In this document: positions 43,203 to 55,750 of the stretch, piece by piece
Position numbering within the stretch: position 1 is the stretch's first letter
How the letters are laid out: every line of letters starts with the position of its first letter
From: Lineus longissimus
Lineage: Eukaryota > Nemertea > Pilidiophora > Heteronemertea > Lineidae
Length of the DNA stretch: 64,000 nt
NCBI RefSeq assembly: GCF_910592395.1
Contig: NC_088323.1
Coordinates: 9,610,001-9,674,000, forward strand
Direction: 5' to 3'
Translations under genes and position numbers: made by a program
Notes under the pieces: model-generated
What the model saw: the letters and a program-made list of their open reading frames with translations, nothing else
What the model was told of the DNA's origin: nothing
Database searches by the model: none

Positions 43203-44640
43203 GTTCCGGCGGGCCTGCACTATTATATGCACCGTCATTCTGACCTTCCGCCTGATCTTGAACATTTGTTGGATTATATAAGGCCTCAAACTTTTCCTTC
43301 CATACTTTCATGATATCGTTCTTACCAAAGGAAATACTTCCATCTGGTATTTTTACTGATGTAACGTCCTCGGTACGCTTCCCTGGGCCAAACGCTTTAA
43401 TCCGCCTCCAAAATTCCTTCGGGTTAGACGTCCTGAAGTGCTCAATCTCATTCATTGTTTTGGCTTCATACTGTCTCTGAACCTGCCTATACCGTTTATC
43501 AAAATCCGCTCTTCGAATTTGAAATTCCCGCCGTAACACACGCTTTTGTTCGCGATTACCTCTACAACGTAAGAAATTTTTCTCAGTGTGTTTACACAAT
43601 CGCCACATATTGTCTAACTCCATATTCCACCACGGTTTTTTTGTTATTCTCCTTTGCTTATTTTTAAAACGCACTTTTACTTTTCTATGTGGTAACAGAT
43701 CACTCATTTCCTCATGCAGAATATCGACCACTGCCCCATAGGCGGTGTCGATCTCGTCCTGGTTAGAAATGTTGCGCAGAAGACCGTCACATATGTTCAC
43801 AATAGCATTTCGCCTGCAGTGATTTTCCAAAAAGTTAATCGGCACTCCATTTAAAGTATGCCTCTTATTCACAACTGTGTCCGGTCTTGTATCATCACTA
43901 TCCTCACATTCATTTTTACCACCGACGGGCCGCGAACTCGGAATTTCGGCTACACGTTACTGAACATGTCACAATAGAATGGTCCGGAATCCGGCAATTT
44001 GCACCATAGTCCCCTGGATTTACCAGATCACTCATCAGAAGCACATTATATTCCACCGTGCGGTTAAACTGTTCTGTGGGTACTATGATATAGTCAACTA
44101 CTGATATACCTAGCCCCGAGACATATGTATAGTTGTCCTTTCCTGCAGCTCTGCCATTTAACACACATAAGTTAGCGTCCTGAAGGAAGTCTCACAAAGA
44201 ATCACCAAATTTGTTTGTCACAAGATCGATGGGTTCCCGTATCCATCTTCTGGCCTATTCTACCATTGAAGTCTCCTGCTATGACTACAATTTCATTCGT
44301 ATAGTGGTATAAATAATACTGCGCAAGAAGTGCGTCGTAAAATTCCTGGGACGTATCTCCCCTTGATGAATTTTCCGGTGGCAGGTATACCGCGCATAGC
44401 AGAAACGAGAGACTTTCATCAATACGAGAGGAAAGTTTGATCCATAGAATTCCTTCATAAGAATTTTCCATTACGGTCACAGCAAATTCATTCATTAACA
44501 CGCTCTTTACTAGTACACCTACACCCCCTGAACCTCGTGTCGCACGTTTGTTTACATTCTCACGGTTAAAGCCAAAACATTCGTAACCTGTCACAGATCA
44601 GTGCATTCTCCGCAAACAATAGTGGTATATCTACGATTGG
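43203..44640 (-). pseudogene. LINE AP-endonuclease and linker region, frameshifted
   Basis: 44594-44202 reads GSGGVGVLVKSVL, YEGILWIKLS, AVYLPPENSS and IVVIAGDFNGRIG, the middle of an exonuclease-endonuclease-phosphatase fold. After a frameshift near 44240 and a stop, 44164-43916 gives LNGRAAGKDNYTYVSG, ISVVDYIIV and IPDHSIVTC, with the catalytic Asp and Asp-His. Another frameshift near 43935 leads to the basic linker (43872-43203: FKNKQRRITKKPWWN, KEFWRRIKAFGPGKR). Several lesions make this clearly dead. Confidence 0.85.
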
Positions 44641-45522
44641 TATTAGTGGCTTATAACGTACACATCCCACGATCCAAATCAGGCTGCCCCACCTTTCAGC
44701 TAGGGGTGGAACTAAACAGACATTGCGCTACAGTGGGATAATGATGAACTATAGCAACGAAGTATCTTTTAAGTTATGCGTGACGTCAGAGTGACGTCAT
44801 TTTGTAAACAAAGGTATCCATCTATTCGCAAAACCAGCCCGTATGAATGTTTTAGATTTGCATTAGGTTTGTAGTAATCATATAGTTTCAGGACTCTTCA
44901 ATTATTCTGATTAATCTTCACGCAAGTTTTCGACAGTTGTAAAGTTGTCAATATTTGCGGCAACCCATTTTACTGGAGAACTATATCAGCTCATCCTCGT
45001 TTCTCGTGCTACTTTTTTAGCCACTGCCTCTGCCACTACTAAAAGCAGCAGCACAGGCACGTGAAACTTAGAGACCCCCCCCCCCTTTCGGTTGCCCCCT
45101 TGACTGACAAACAAACCCCGACTACACCGACAGCAAATCTAAAAACGATATCATTTTACATTTGGGGGGGATGGAGGTAGTTAGTCGAGGGGGCCTGAGC
45201 TGAATTGAAGGGGTAGGGGGCAATTGAGCTATTATATAATTTCTAGTTTCGAGATCTCGCGGGATACAGAACGTGCGACATTCGATTTATCGGATGGTGT
45301 TGTCGTATTTCAATTTTGCTCAATTCCATTGCTATTTACGGTTTGAAGTACCGGTAGGCTATGAAACGTAGACCATGTCATAGTTAGGACCGCATCAAAT
45401 ATCCTGACCATGGAATTTGGTGGTAAGTATAGACAGATGGTCGCCAAGATGTTGTTTTTTTGTCACCTAATTGTCCTAAATCGATCTGAGAAAAAAGCAT
45501 GGCGGTCGCCCAGCCCCGGCCC
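44641..45522. other. No gene seen
   Basis: Contains TGACGTCA-type palindromes near 44782-44800, a C12 run at about 45076 and a G-rich stretch at 45160-45220. No ORF or splice-supported exon is convincing. Confidence 0.45.
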
Positions 45523-45972
45523 GCGAAATTTTTTTCTGCAGGATACTTCTGCCATAGTGTACATCTGACAGCCAATCAGAATTCAATGCAAGCACGTGTC
45601 TTTGTTGACATCATCTTTCCACATGGCGCAATAATGTCAACAATGCCACGTGTTCTGATAATCTTGGAAAGAACAAGTTAGCAAATGGTTAGAGGAGTAT
45701 ATTAGCTAAAATATATTTATTTGCAGTATCTTAACATGTATTTTCATTGTCGAGTGGACTGTATTTATTGGACTTGTCTGTTAAAGGCGCACTGTGCTCG
45801 GCAAAATAGCCGAGGTTGAATGTTTATCTGTCAACCGTGTAACTAGTTCTGCTGTATATGCATAGGTGGCGCCACCATTCAATTTATTTTGTTTGCTTGT
45901 CAAAATGTGTTTTATACAATGGCCCTTCAACAATGTTCAAACTACCAAAATAGGCCTGATACCTTCAACAAC

Positions 45973-46141
45973 AGACATCGGATACACTGTCCCTTTAATA
46001 ATTATCAACATTGGCAACACTGTCAGTGTCACTGCCCCTTAAAATTTCACAAATCGCGAGACATCGGATACACTGTCCCTTTAATAATTATCAACATTGG
46101 CAACACTGTCAGTGTCACTGCCCCTTAAAATTTCACAAATC
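45973..46141. repeat. Two tandem copies of an 86-bp unit
   Basis: AGACATCGG starts at 45973 and 46059. The two units are essentially identical through CACTGTCCCTTTAATAATTA, TTGGCAACACTGTCAGTGTC and TTAAAATTTCACAAATC. The identity suggests a recent duplication. Confidence 0.93.
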
Positions 46142-46194
46142 AATGCATGTGTAGCCCTTACTCAGGGTCCAAATACACGTACTGGGAATTGTCG

Positions 46195-47621
46195 CTGCAA
46201 GAAAGGAAGGGAGAAACTTATAATTTTGTGACAGAGGTTCCCGAAACTCGGGTTTATTTCCCCAACAAAATGGCTACTGCCTACATCTAGATTAGGCAAG
46301 AATAACGTAATAACAAACACATTTTCCACAACAAGGCATCAGTGGAGTCGGAGCCGCCCAGGGACATGGAACAGACCATGGAAATCTAAGGCACAACCAG
46401 CAGAAGCCAAACCCCGGAGACTACAAAGTCTGGATTCCCAACCGCCCCTTCTTGTGACATCAATACCCTTGACCCCCAAGTCCAATCCACAGAGGTGACT
46501 CCACCTTACACAAGTTGTAGACAAAGACATGTTAATATACAAACATGAAAATGATGGGTTAATCCCACCAACCAGGCCGAAGGAAATTATTCCTAAACTG
46601 GCCACACCTTTAAGGAGAAATGGAATGAACAGCATTTTGGTCACAGCCCAACCTAACTCACAGGGTGAAACCATAAAATAAAGGGCGCACCTTAATCGCC
46701 CAGCAACTTGGAAACAGAGTATAATCTCACACTAGACTATCTGTAGCACAGAAAGGGTTAATCATTACTGGACTCACAAACAGTGACCTCACAAGCTGTT
46801 TTGTAATCAAGTAAGTCCAAAACCTTCACTACAAGTTATCACGCAACCTTGAAACAACCTATAGAAATTTAGGTGATCTTGTCCTATACCTATACACAAT
46901 GTACATGAACCAAACGTTCCAAAGTTTACTCAACAGTTTACTCCAATTCAGTCTCTTTGTCTTGAAATCATACTCATTACATTTATCTACACAGCCAGGT
47001 CTAAACCATGAAAATAACAAGCAATAATATCTCTTATAGTCTGGACTCACAAGTCTTTAACTCTGGCTTAGTTACTTAGAAGGAATAACAAAAAGATATT
47101 GCAGCCAAATGTAGCAAACACAATCAGCATCTCAAAATATTGTCACATCTCTGACCGTCAGCTGCTGCCACCGGGCGATTATCCGTTAAACTAAACAGCG
47201 CTCTGGCTGACCCATCTCTGTGCCCTTTCTGACCCTTATTCATGGCTAAAATCACATGAATCTGACATACGAGTACGACACACAGCTCTGGGTGGCCAAA
47301 TCAACTACCACAACCACTCCAGAGTGGGCGTTACTTAGATTAACCTGATTTTAATCGGCCGAAACTAAAGCGCGGGAATAAAACCCACGAAAAGTCTGGC
47401 CGGCAACCAACCGCGATTGTCACCGCCACTTCAACTGCTAAATATCGTTCAAAAACACGAAAATTGCCCAAAAACCTGGGCACCAGTTTGTACTATATAC
47501 ATTTATCTGTCACTTTGGCCCAGATGTTAGCTTACCTGCAAGAAAGGAAGGGAGAAACTTATAATTTTGTGACAGAGGTTCCCGAAACTCGGGTTTATTT
47601 CCCCAACAAAATGGCTACTGC
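46195..47621. repeat. 86-bp perfect direct repeats 1.34 kb apart
   Basis: 46195-46280 and 47536-47621 are identical from CTGCAAGAAAGGAAGGGAGA through CCGAAACTCGGGTTTATTTC to AAAATGGCTACTGC. They could be very short LTRs of a TRIM-like element or simple repeats, but no primer-binding site follows the first copy. The region between has no convincing ORF. Confidence 0.8.
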
Positions 47622-48051
47622 ACCGCGTCTTTCCCAGAACCCACCAGGCCACGCCCAGGTGCCTGTTGCTAAGAGACCGCGTGCGGCACAACTCAAATTT
47701 TAGGGTACCCCCTTTTAACTTCTCCGTCACACCGTCACACATGCACTGCAATGTAGCGATCAGATCAGCTGATGCCTCTTTTGTACGCATAATATCATCA
47801 ATTTTACAATGAATCTGTGCAATTCATTCCTAAACACTACGACACAAACCTTGAGTTGAGCATAATTGGGGTCAGACAATGAACTATTGTCACATTCACA
47901 GTTGAAGTGGCACACGGCATGCGACTCGGTATCGTCCATTGTATTTGCATTATCATGCATAAATAAACAGTGTGACTTCAAAGATCGCGCCAATTGTGAT
48001 TGGCTGTCAGATGTACACTGTGGCAGAAGTATCCTGCAGAAAAAAATTTCG

Positions 48052-49182
48052 CCCCCGGCCCAGGCCCAGCAGGGCACGTGCCTAGCTAGGCCTACCACCT
48101 GTATTGATAAATGAGATGCATCCCCATGCTGCTGCCGTAAATGTATGTAAATCCTTGATGCGTGGACATCTTCATCATTATTTGTCATCATTGACATACA
48201 CATTGATGTAATGGTAGGCCTACCCCCCCCCCCCCCCCACCATGCCCACCCCCTAGGCCTAGCCTACCCTGTGTGGCCACGCTTGCCGGGCGGGCAGGCC
48301 GCCCCCCTGGCCCTAACCATAAATTCAAAATTTCACATTCATTGACTTAGACCGGCGTGCCTGCCTTTCTGCCAAAAGAGGTAATTCATGAATTGTGGCC
48401 TCAAATATTGTGGCGTTTCAATATTTCCCAGGCCGATTACCCTGTCATCGCATTAATTATTTCCATGTGATGTCTTGTCACAAGTCACCTCATGCACAGT
48501 GATTGACCAATTCGAAAATAACATAGAACATGTATCACGTGAACGTTCAGGGGCGTAGCCTGATATCGCAGTGGGGGGGGGGGGGGGGGGGGGGGTTCTT
48601 CGTCTATTTCTTGAGCAACGAAGGCGCTAAGCCCGTGAACATGAGACCGAAATCTGGCAGATCAGCACTCCCAGTTACGAAGGACTGTATAAGGTCACTC
48701 AGGCCTCTCAATTACATGATTCCTACACCGTACAGGATGTCCCCAAATTAGGTGCGTTTTTTGACCCCTAACATAACCAAATCTCATCCAAATGGCCTCA
48801 TTTTAAAGTTTTCCCCTAAAATTATGATTTTTCAGGTGTATGTGGTGATATCAGTCACTAACTTTGATTTATGACATCGCTGTTCAGGCAAATTGGCGTG
48901 ATGAAATGTCCCCAAATTAAGCCAAAAAGCAAAAAAACATGTCCCCCAAAATAGGCTAAAAAATACAGGGTGTAGAGGTCTCCACGTAATTGAAAGGCCT
49001 GTCACTCTATCGTACAATGGCCCATTTGGATAGAATCATGGTGTTACAAAACTCAGTAGAAAAGTATTTCGTGTTTGTTAAAATCATAAATCGAGTGTAG
49101 CCTGCATGGAGGCTGTATTTTGTCTAGGCTAAGTCATAGTTTTGACTATTAGTATTTGTCACTTTATGTGTTTGTTTTTCAG
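48052..49182. other. No gene seen; long C and G runs
   Basis: A C16 run lies at about 48223-48238 and a G22 run at about 48573-48594. The 73-codon ORF at 48530 reads through the G-run. TGTCCCCAAATTA-type segments at about 48738 and 48908 repeat locally. No supported exon. Confidence 0.5.
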
Positions 49183-52154
49183 CATCATCCAATGGTAATG
49201 GTGACAATCCTTCTGGTGAGAATGCAGGGCATTATGCACGAATCAAAGAGTTGGCTGCCTCCTATCGCAGGAGAAAGAGGAAAACCTATCCTAAAAAGAA
49301 CTTAAATCCATATGTGAAGGCTCCATCCAGGGACATCAATGGTGCTATAGATGGTCCATCAGTTCCCAGAAGAGAAAGAAAAGGGAAGAAAACATCAACG
49401 ACAGGTAGATTGTTTTTGGTTGACAAATGCCTTCACCTCGTCTAAGCCATCAATATTCAATTAGGCTTTATACATGGAAAAATATTGCTGCTAGACTAGT
49501 CTTACATTAGTGAAATTAACTGATAATTTCATGTTCTGGACAAATGGTTTATGCCTACAAATCCAACCCTATCACTGCTATACCTCGTTAAAATTTCTCA
49601 CCAATCTTTAAAATCAAACCAGAAAAATTAGTCTTTTCCACCCTTTTTATGTAAGAAATTCCATGGAAGAAATTGCATCTTTTCTGGCGTAATCTGCATT
49701 TGGCCTTAATTTCAAAATTGCTTGTTTTTCCAGAGAAACTAAAGGACTTTCCTGAGGAATTGCTACCAAGTAATCATGAAGTAGAAATCGATGCACCTTT
49801 CGATTTTCAAGTGTTCCAGCAAGGTTTGTGATTTGTCTTTTTAAGGTCTTTTTATTCATCAGCTAGTTGGCTCTATTCCAAGACACAAATCAAGTTGTGT
49901 ATTTTATAAGGAGTAAGTTTCCGATTTGACCTACCATACTTTTTACGGCTGCAGAGGTCAAACGACGTTAACTGATTCATCTAAATTTTGAATTTTGTGT
50001 TGATCACAAGTCAGGTTATAGTTTGCAAATGATTTATTCTTTTTTAAAGGTTAATTGGGCAACACTGGCTGCTGATTAAGGCAAATAATGGTATTTTCGA
50101 ATCAACACTTAGGAACTTTTTTTTTCTTTCCCGGTAGTATTTATCAATGCACTTTTAATTTACAGTGAGAGCTGAACTTATGGAGCTTCTGAATGGGATT
50201 CGGGCTTCCAATAGTACTGAAGTGCCAGGCACTGAATCTGAATGGAAGAAAAGGCATTTTGTTGCGCATGCTGACCGGAAGCAAAGACAAGAGGAAAGTT
50301 GGGAGGAGGTGCAGGAGCCAGTATTGAGGTCAATACTTAGGTAAATGGGAAAACATAGTTCATCATGTGCAGTTTGTGTCTCATGTGCGTCGTCAGCTGT
50401 TATCAGGTATGATATATTTATAGGAGATAAATTTGTTTTCAAAGTGTACATGTAACAGGCACTAAAAATAACTGAAGGAACACAGCTCTTTAATCAAAAC
50501 ACAACTTGTTCTCTAGAATGTGATTCAGAGTCTGGAGCTGAAGATAGAAGCTGCAAGAACACCACGGTTTTCCCTTGTGCCATGGTCAACCCAAATTGTT
50601 GACCAGGTTTTCCAGTCTTCTGCCCTATCTTCGGGAGTTTTTCAATTTAATTATATACACACTTTCATTCTTTTCAGATTCTTATAAAGTTCATTGGTTT
50701 AAATAACATGACATTATTTGAAAGATAGCAATTAACACGACAGTATTAAAGGGGCTTTCTTCATATTAGCAGTTTGTGCAGTTACGATGCATGTTGAGTT
50801 CACTGCTATATCGATCAGTTTAAAAGTTTATCATTTTCATTTCAGATGCTTCAAAGAGTCGGGCTTCTCTACGAAAGCGTCATGAAAAGGAGAGAAAGCA
50901 ACTTCAGCATTGTGTTACACTGTACAATTCAAAAGCAGACTGTCATGTTTCTGTGGACGAAGTCACGCAAGAGGACTATTTGTTGCCTTGGCATAATCCC
51001 GCAGGTTGGCATTCACTTCATATTAATTTACCCACAAACTTCACTTAGTACATGTAACACAAAGTCCAGGACACAAATAACTCCAAGTGGTAATGTCCTG
51101 CAGTCATTTTCGATTGTTCAGAGAAATTGATCCAGCTGTTGTTTATCAAGCAATTTGAGGTTTAAAGCCTGGGTCGGCATTTTGCTCTAGGCTTACTGGT
51201 ACATTGGTCTTCAAGTGATGTACATTCTACCTTGTACATTTAACACAATTGGTTGCAATGTAGCATTGGTTGCAAGTAAAATGTTAAGTTGCGCCTCAAT
51301 CTTATAGTCACATTTCTGACATATCCAGCATGTATTTTTACCAGCGTTTCGTATGTACATGTAGGAGGGATGGAGCAAGAAACTTTTAGCCTGTAGTCCT
51401 AATATTTGTTTCTTCAATTCAGGGAACAAGGGAGAAACATTTGCTTTGAAGAAGAAAATAGTTGATATACTGTACATGAACACATGACCAGGTACATCGA
51501 GGAATTGCCTGTGCTCATTCAAGAGATGGTATCAACTGTTCTTTTCTTCAAGAAAAAAATCAACACCTTGGAAGACAGAATCAACACCGTGAACAATGAG
51601 TCCATCAAAAACCAAGGTAGTGGCCATGCAATTATTTTTACCCAACATTTGTTGAGGTTGATGCATACATGTACTTGTCTTGCTGTGGCACTACCTCTGA
51701 ATTAACCTGGGCTGTGGATGCAGATCTGGATCTGATTGCAACTTCGTTCTTTCCCAGCTCAGGTTCAGTTTACTAATACAAATGTACTACGCCCTGCTTT
51801 GAATTAATTCAAACCGAATGCCTTTCATTAATCTAACTGGACAGACATAAACTATTGGTTTGCAGATGTATGTGCATTACCTTTGTTGATGACTTCAGAA
51901 TTTTAATGTCCAGCTCTCCTTCTATTTAAGAAAACCATGGATTGGTGAAGTTGCTGCTGGAATCAAAGGAATTCTACACAGACCCTCTCCTAGAAGCAAC
52001 AGATGTATTTGAATGTATAGACACTGACATAGAGATCGTGGTGGATTTTGAGGAAGGGGAGGTGCAACCTGGTGGTGAAGAATCAAATTCGGAGGAGGAT
52101 GCGTCTAGCTCTGAGGAGGAGGATTGTGATGACATTGGCATTGAGTACATGTAA
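49183..52154 (+). CDS. Multi-exon KDZ-related protein fragment with acidic C-terminus
   Basis: Plus-strand exons with GT-AG borders: 49183-49404 (YARIKELAASYRRRKRKTYP), 49734-49823 (EKLKDFPEELLPSN), 50166-50340 (AELMELLNGIRASN; WKKRHFVAHADRKQRQEESW), 50846-51004 (RASLRKRHEKERKQLQHCVT, then LYNSKADCHVSVDEV), 51423-51616 (RYIEELPVLIQEMVSTVLFF) and 51931-52154 (NHGLVKLLLESKEF, then a Glu/Ser/Asp-rich tail ending IGIEYM). Phases agree for the first three exons and into the last. The basic-helix-plus-'YN' segment and the following 'EEL-x-x-L-x-x-EM' parallel the C-terminal part of the KDZ gene at 1440-13743. No catalytic KDZ motifs are present, so it is an internally deleted or remodelled relative. 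Exon 51423 needs one extra base near 51480. AATAAA lies at 52783. Confidence 0.6.
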
Positions 52155-52782
52155 TTAACCCTTTGAAGCCGGATTTATTTCAGAAATCCCGATCTTTTTC
52201 GACTTGATTTGGTCTAAGTTTGCCTAAAAGGGTATAGTGTCCCCAAATGTCACTCGAAGCTAACAAAGTATGCCACGAGATGCTAACGTTTTCGGAACTC
52301 TGTGGCATCTCTTAAGGCCCTTGCAGAGGTTCTCAAGAAGCATGTTTGTGAATAAGGTGACTTTTTGTAGTGAAAGTTCGAACTTCCAATGCAGTTTATT
52401 GGGAAACTACGCCACAAATCAGGTGTTGTGACGACCCTAAAATGACGTCGTATGGCAAAAAGTGTCAACTGAGGCAAAACTGTTCAGTGAGAGTTTTTTT
52501 TGCTCGTCTGGCGCTCAGGAATCTGCCAACTGTTCGACGATACAGCGATGTTCCGGCCCTCGGGACGAACTTAACCATGAGGGGTGTACCTGCTGCTGGT
52601 TAATTTTTTTATCTGACCGCCGGGGGCTAGGCTGATGTCCTGCAACTCCCAAAACGACTTAGAATTATTGCCGGACCACTAGGGACCTTGGAAAATGCCT
52701 TTTGTGTAATCTGATATATTGTGAATCCACCAATTATGTATAAGCAGATTTGTATTACTGGCTGAATGTGAATTTCAGCAGC

Positions 52783-52788
52783 AATAAA
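52783..52788 (+). promoter_or_regulatory. Candidate poly(A) signal
   Basis: AATAAA about 630 bp after the stop at 52154, in the right orientation for the preceding plus-strand gene. Confidence 0.4.
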
Positions 52789-53029
52789 ATGATTCTTGCA
52801 TCAAAATACATGCACTTGTTTTCATTGTTGCTCACCTTGGGTGAACACAGCTGATACTATCAGGCTGCCTGCATGTATAAAGAAACATCAATTTTTGCCA
52901 GAAATGAGCAGACAGGTGTCAAAGATGTGTATGGTCAAGTAGCATCTGCTTCATCTTGACTGAGAAAGGTTGTGTATTCAAGTTGCCCTTGTCCTTGTGA
53001 CATCCCCTGAAGGCCACGCTTTGAAGTGA

Positions 53030-53730
53030 CTGACCATTGTATTGTCCTGCATGTACATGTACGTACTCTGAATGACATCTTCAAGACCGTGCTTCAGTAT
53101 GCGGTAGGTGTATTCTGGTTGGATGTGACATTGTCTCAAGTAAACCATCATTCTGAATTACAAACCATATGCAGCTGCAGTATTTTGGTTAGAAGTGACA
53201 TTATATCGTACATGTAGGTAAACCCAACTCTTCTGAATGACATTATCAGAGTCATTATTTCCATACGATCAGGCGTATTCAGGTTGGATGTGACATTGTG
53301 TCGAATAAAGTAAACCGACCATTCTGGATGACGTCTTCAGAGACGGTATTTCCATACGATCAGGCGTATTCAGGTTGGATGTGACATTGTGTCGAATAAA
53401 GTAAACCGACCATTCTGGATGACGTCTTCAGAGACGGTATTTCCATACGATCAGGCGTATTCAGGTTGAATGTGACATTGTGTCGAATAAAGTAAACCGA
53501 CCATTCTGGATAATGTCTTCAGAGACGGTATTTCCATACGGTCCGGGGTATTCAGGTGGGATGTGACATTTTTTTAAGTATTTTCAATGACATCTTGTGT
53601 ATATTCTGGGTGGGTGTGACAAATCCTTAAGTAACCCAAACATTCTGAATGACGTCATCAAAGGCAGTATTTCCGTATGTGGCAGGTGTATTCTTGTTTG
53701 ACGTGACGTTGTCTAAAGTAAAGTGTTACC
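53030..53730. repeat. 91-bp tandem repeat array, degenerate at the edges
   Basis: CCATACG starts at 53261, 53352, 53443 and 53534, exactly 91 bp apart. Units contain GTATTCAGGTTGGATGTGAC, ATTGTGTCGAATAAAGTAAA and CCGACCATTCTGGATGACGT. Diverged units extend to about 53030 and 53730. The 129-codon ORF at 53649-54038 begins in the last unit and is not supported as a gene. Confidence 0.9.
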
Positions 53731-55750
53731 TTGATGTTAGGACACTCCAATATCGTCTGCAATTGAAAGGCGTCCTGGTTGTGGAATTCCACCCAAACCA
53801 ATTCAGCACCGGTGACCTTATTAGAGAGGTATCCACCGAGGGAGGCTCCAAGTCCAATGTACATGTAAAGTACGCTGTAATTTGCAATCCTAGCACATGT
53901 AGCCAGACTTCTCTATTGATGCCAATTCAAGAGGAACTCAGTATCAAGTGCCGGTCTGGATATTGTCTCAAGGTATGCATTCAGGGACCATCTCACAGGT
54001 ACATGTTTTTTGAAGCAAAAATGACTCAAGTCACTTAGTCTTGGGTGTGACCACACTCAAAAAGACTAAATGACTTACCCGTGGTCTTTTAGGCTTCAAA
54101 ATACTTTTGAGATGGTCCCTTATAATACATGTAGTCAAGTCGCTGGGAGGTAGCAAAGATAAAGGCAAGACTATATATGTATCTAATAATATGAAAAACG
54201 CCACGTTTATTGAATGATACATGTATACAACAGCCACAGATTGTCTGAAAAAACAATAATTCCACAGTACATGTACATGTAACTTACATTTACTTTTAAT
54301 GAGACCTTTGAATGATATGATAAGTTTACATTGTACTATATTTGTGCCAATTCAATATTATCCATTATGTAATCTTTCATCAAAAGTGACCATGTGAGTT
54401 TATGTCAGAATGAATAATGCATGGAGGTGAAGAAGGAATACCGAAATACGTGAATTCCACTGAACAAAAAAACACAGGCGGGAGGATTTGCACAAATTCA
54501 CATCAATTTTTTCAACAATCGAAAGACATGAGGTGCATCACTTCTTGTGCGTTCCGAAACCTAAAATAGAGGAAATTAAAAGAACCACTATTATGCAGAT
54601 ATTAGTATCACACGACATCATATCATTTTCTTCAAGGGTACACTACCAAAATATATGGAATTAAGGCGAAGAAAACAAGCAAATCTCAATTACACTGCAT
54701 TCATGCTGCAACCTCATACTGGTTTGAGATGCCTTTGAACCAAAGACTTCCACTGCTTTGAAGTGTTCCCAACAATTTTCTCACCAGCGAAGTGTTTTTA
54801 TTGAATAGAAACCGTTCTGTAATTGCAATACAAAAGCCTTTTGAATGGACAGGTGAGTTTTATGACATCTTTTAATGTATCATCTGAAGGAATTTCAATA
54901 AATTGATTGTCAATCCTTCCTTTTGACTCCACAATTCTGATAAACGATAATTATGTGATAAGCTACAGTTGTTCGAATTGGGCACTACCTCTAAGAAACT
55001 GCTGCATCAGCCTGACTCACAACCACTACAACATCAACTGCATAGAGCACACAGCCATAATCCTTTCAATCATGATTTACCTAATTTTTCTTTGTAAGAA
55101 GAGATGAGACAGAGGAGAAGTTACGTCTTCCGCTTTTACCCATGAGTTGTGGGACGCATCATATCCTTGCCACTTTATGTAATACGTGTTGTTTTTGGGG
55201 TCGTAGTTGTCTATTCTCTCAGCTGCGCAATAGTCTCCTGCAAAATAAGTCAATTACATTTCATTCTGATGGCCATGCGACCAAATTGCCCCCCCCCCCC
55301 CCCGATTGGATATGAGGATACAGGGGTCCGTTCCTCATTAAACCTTTCAACAACTGAACATTTGGCTAAATGTTTCTTTGTAATCTCACTGCATCATGCA
55401 CTCCGAGGAGCCCATTATTTCAATGGAAATATCACATAACTGTCTGTTTTTGCTCCGCAAATTAAATTTCTAAATCAGCTTATGGTTGCAAATTTCTAAA
55501 TCAGCTTATGGTTGCAAATTTCTATCAAAAATCCTATCCTCCTGATGATGTGATGCAATGATGCCATGAAGACAAGTGCTACATTTTCTATATATCTTAT
55601 GACCACTGTTATTTCCAACACGGCAACTTGAATCTAATAAAAATGTCTTACCCTTCGCCTTGCTTGCTTTTCCCTTGCTGGCTTTTCTTTTCTGAAAAAA
55701 GTGGTACGTGTTTCCATTGATAGTGCTTCTTACATGTACATGTACAATAA
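53731..55750. other. No confident gene
   Basis: AT-rich, with GTACATGTAC motifs, a C17 run at about 55290-55304, and a duplicated AATTTCTAAATCAGCTTATGG pair near 55466 and 55492. No splice-supported exon was found. Confidence 0.45.

Larger units (their letters stand above)
36060..44640 (-). mobile_element. Degraded non-LTR retrotransposon (Jockey superfamily, CR1/L2-like), interrupted
   Basis: Read on the minus strand: endonuclease fragments (44594-43916), a linker region (43872-43203), then reverse transcriptase (38032-36102). A 5166-bp element separates linker and RT. Removing it with one TTAA closes the frame exactly (PPEL joined to NNDIRR). The 5' end is truncated near 44640, since the start of the endonuclease domain is absent. 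The 3' end is short and lacks an obvious poly(A) or microsatellite tail. Multiple frameshifts show it has long been inactive. Confidence 0.85.
45523..48051. mobile_element. Putative element bounded by 60-bp inverted repeats
   Basis: 45523-45583 (GCGAAATTTTTTTCTGCAGG, then ATACTTCTGCCATAGTGTAC and ACATCTGACAGCCAATCA) is matched in inverted orientation at 47991-48051 with a few differences. The 2.5-kb interior has an 86-bp tandem duplication (45973-46141) and a separate 86-bp direct repeat pair (46195-46280, 47536-47621). No transposase and no clear target duplication were found, so the borders are approximate. Confidence 0.5.

Noticed and set aside
43455-43667. Plus-strand ORF opposite the LINE linker
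   Set aside because: Shadow of the minus-strand coding sequence.
48530-48751. ORF with a poly-Gly run
   Set aside because: Created by the G22 tract; no support otherwise.
53030-53730. CRISPR-like 91-bp array
   Set aside because: The whole unit repeats; there are no unique spacers.
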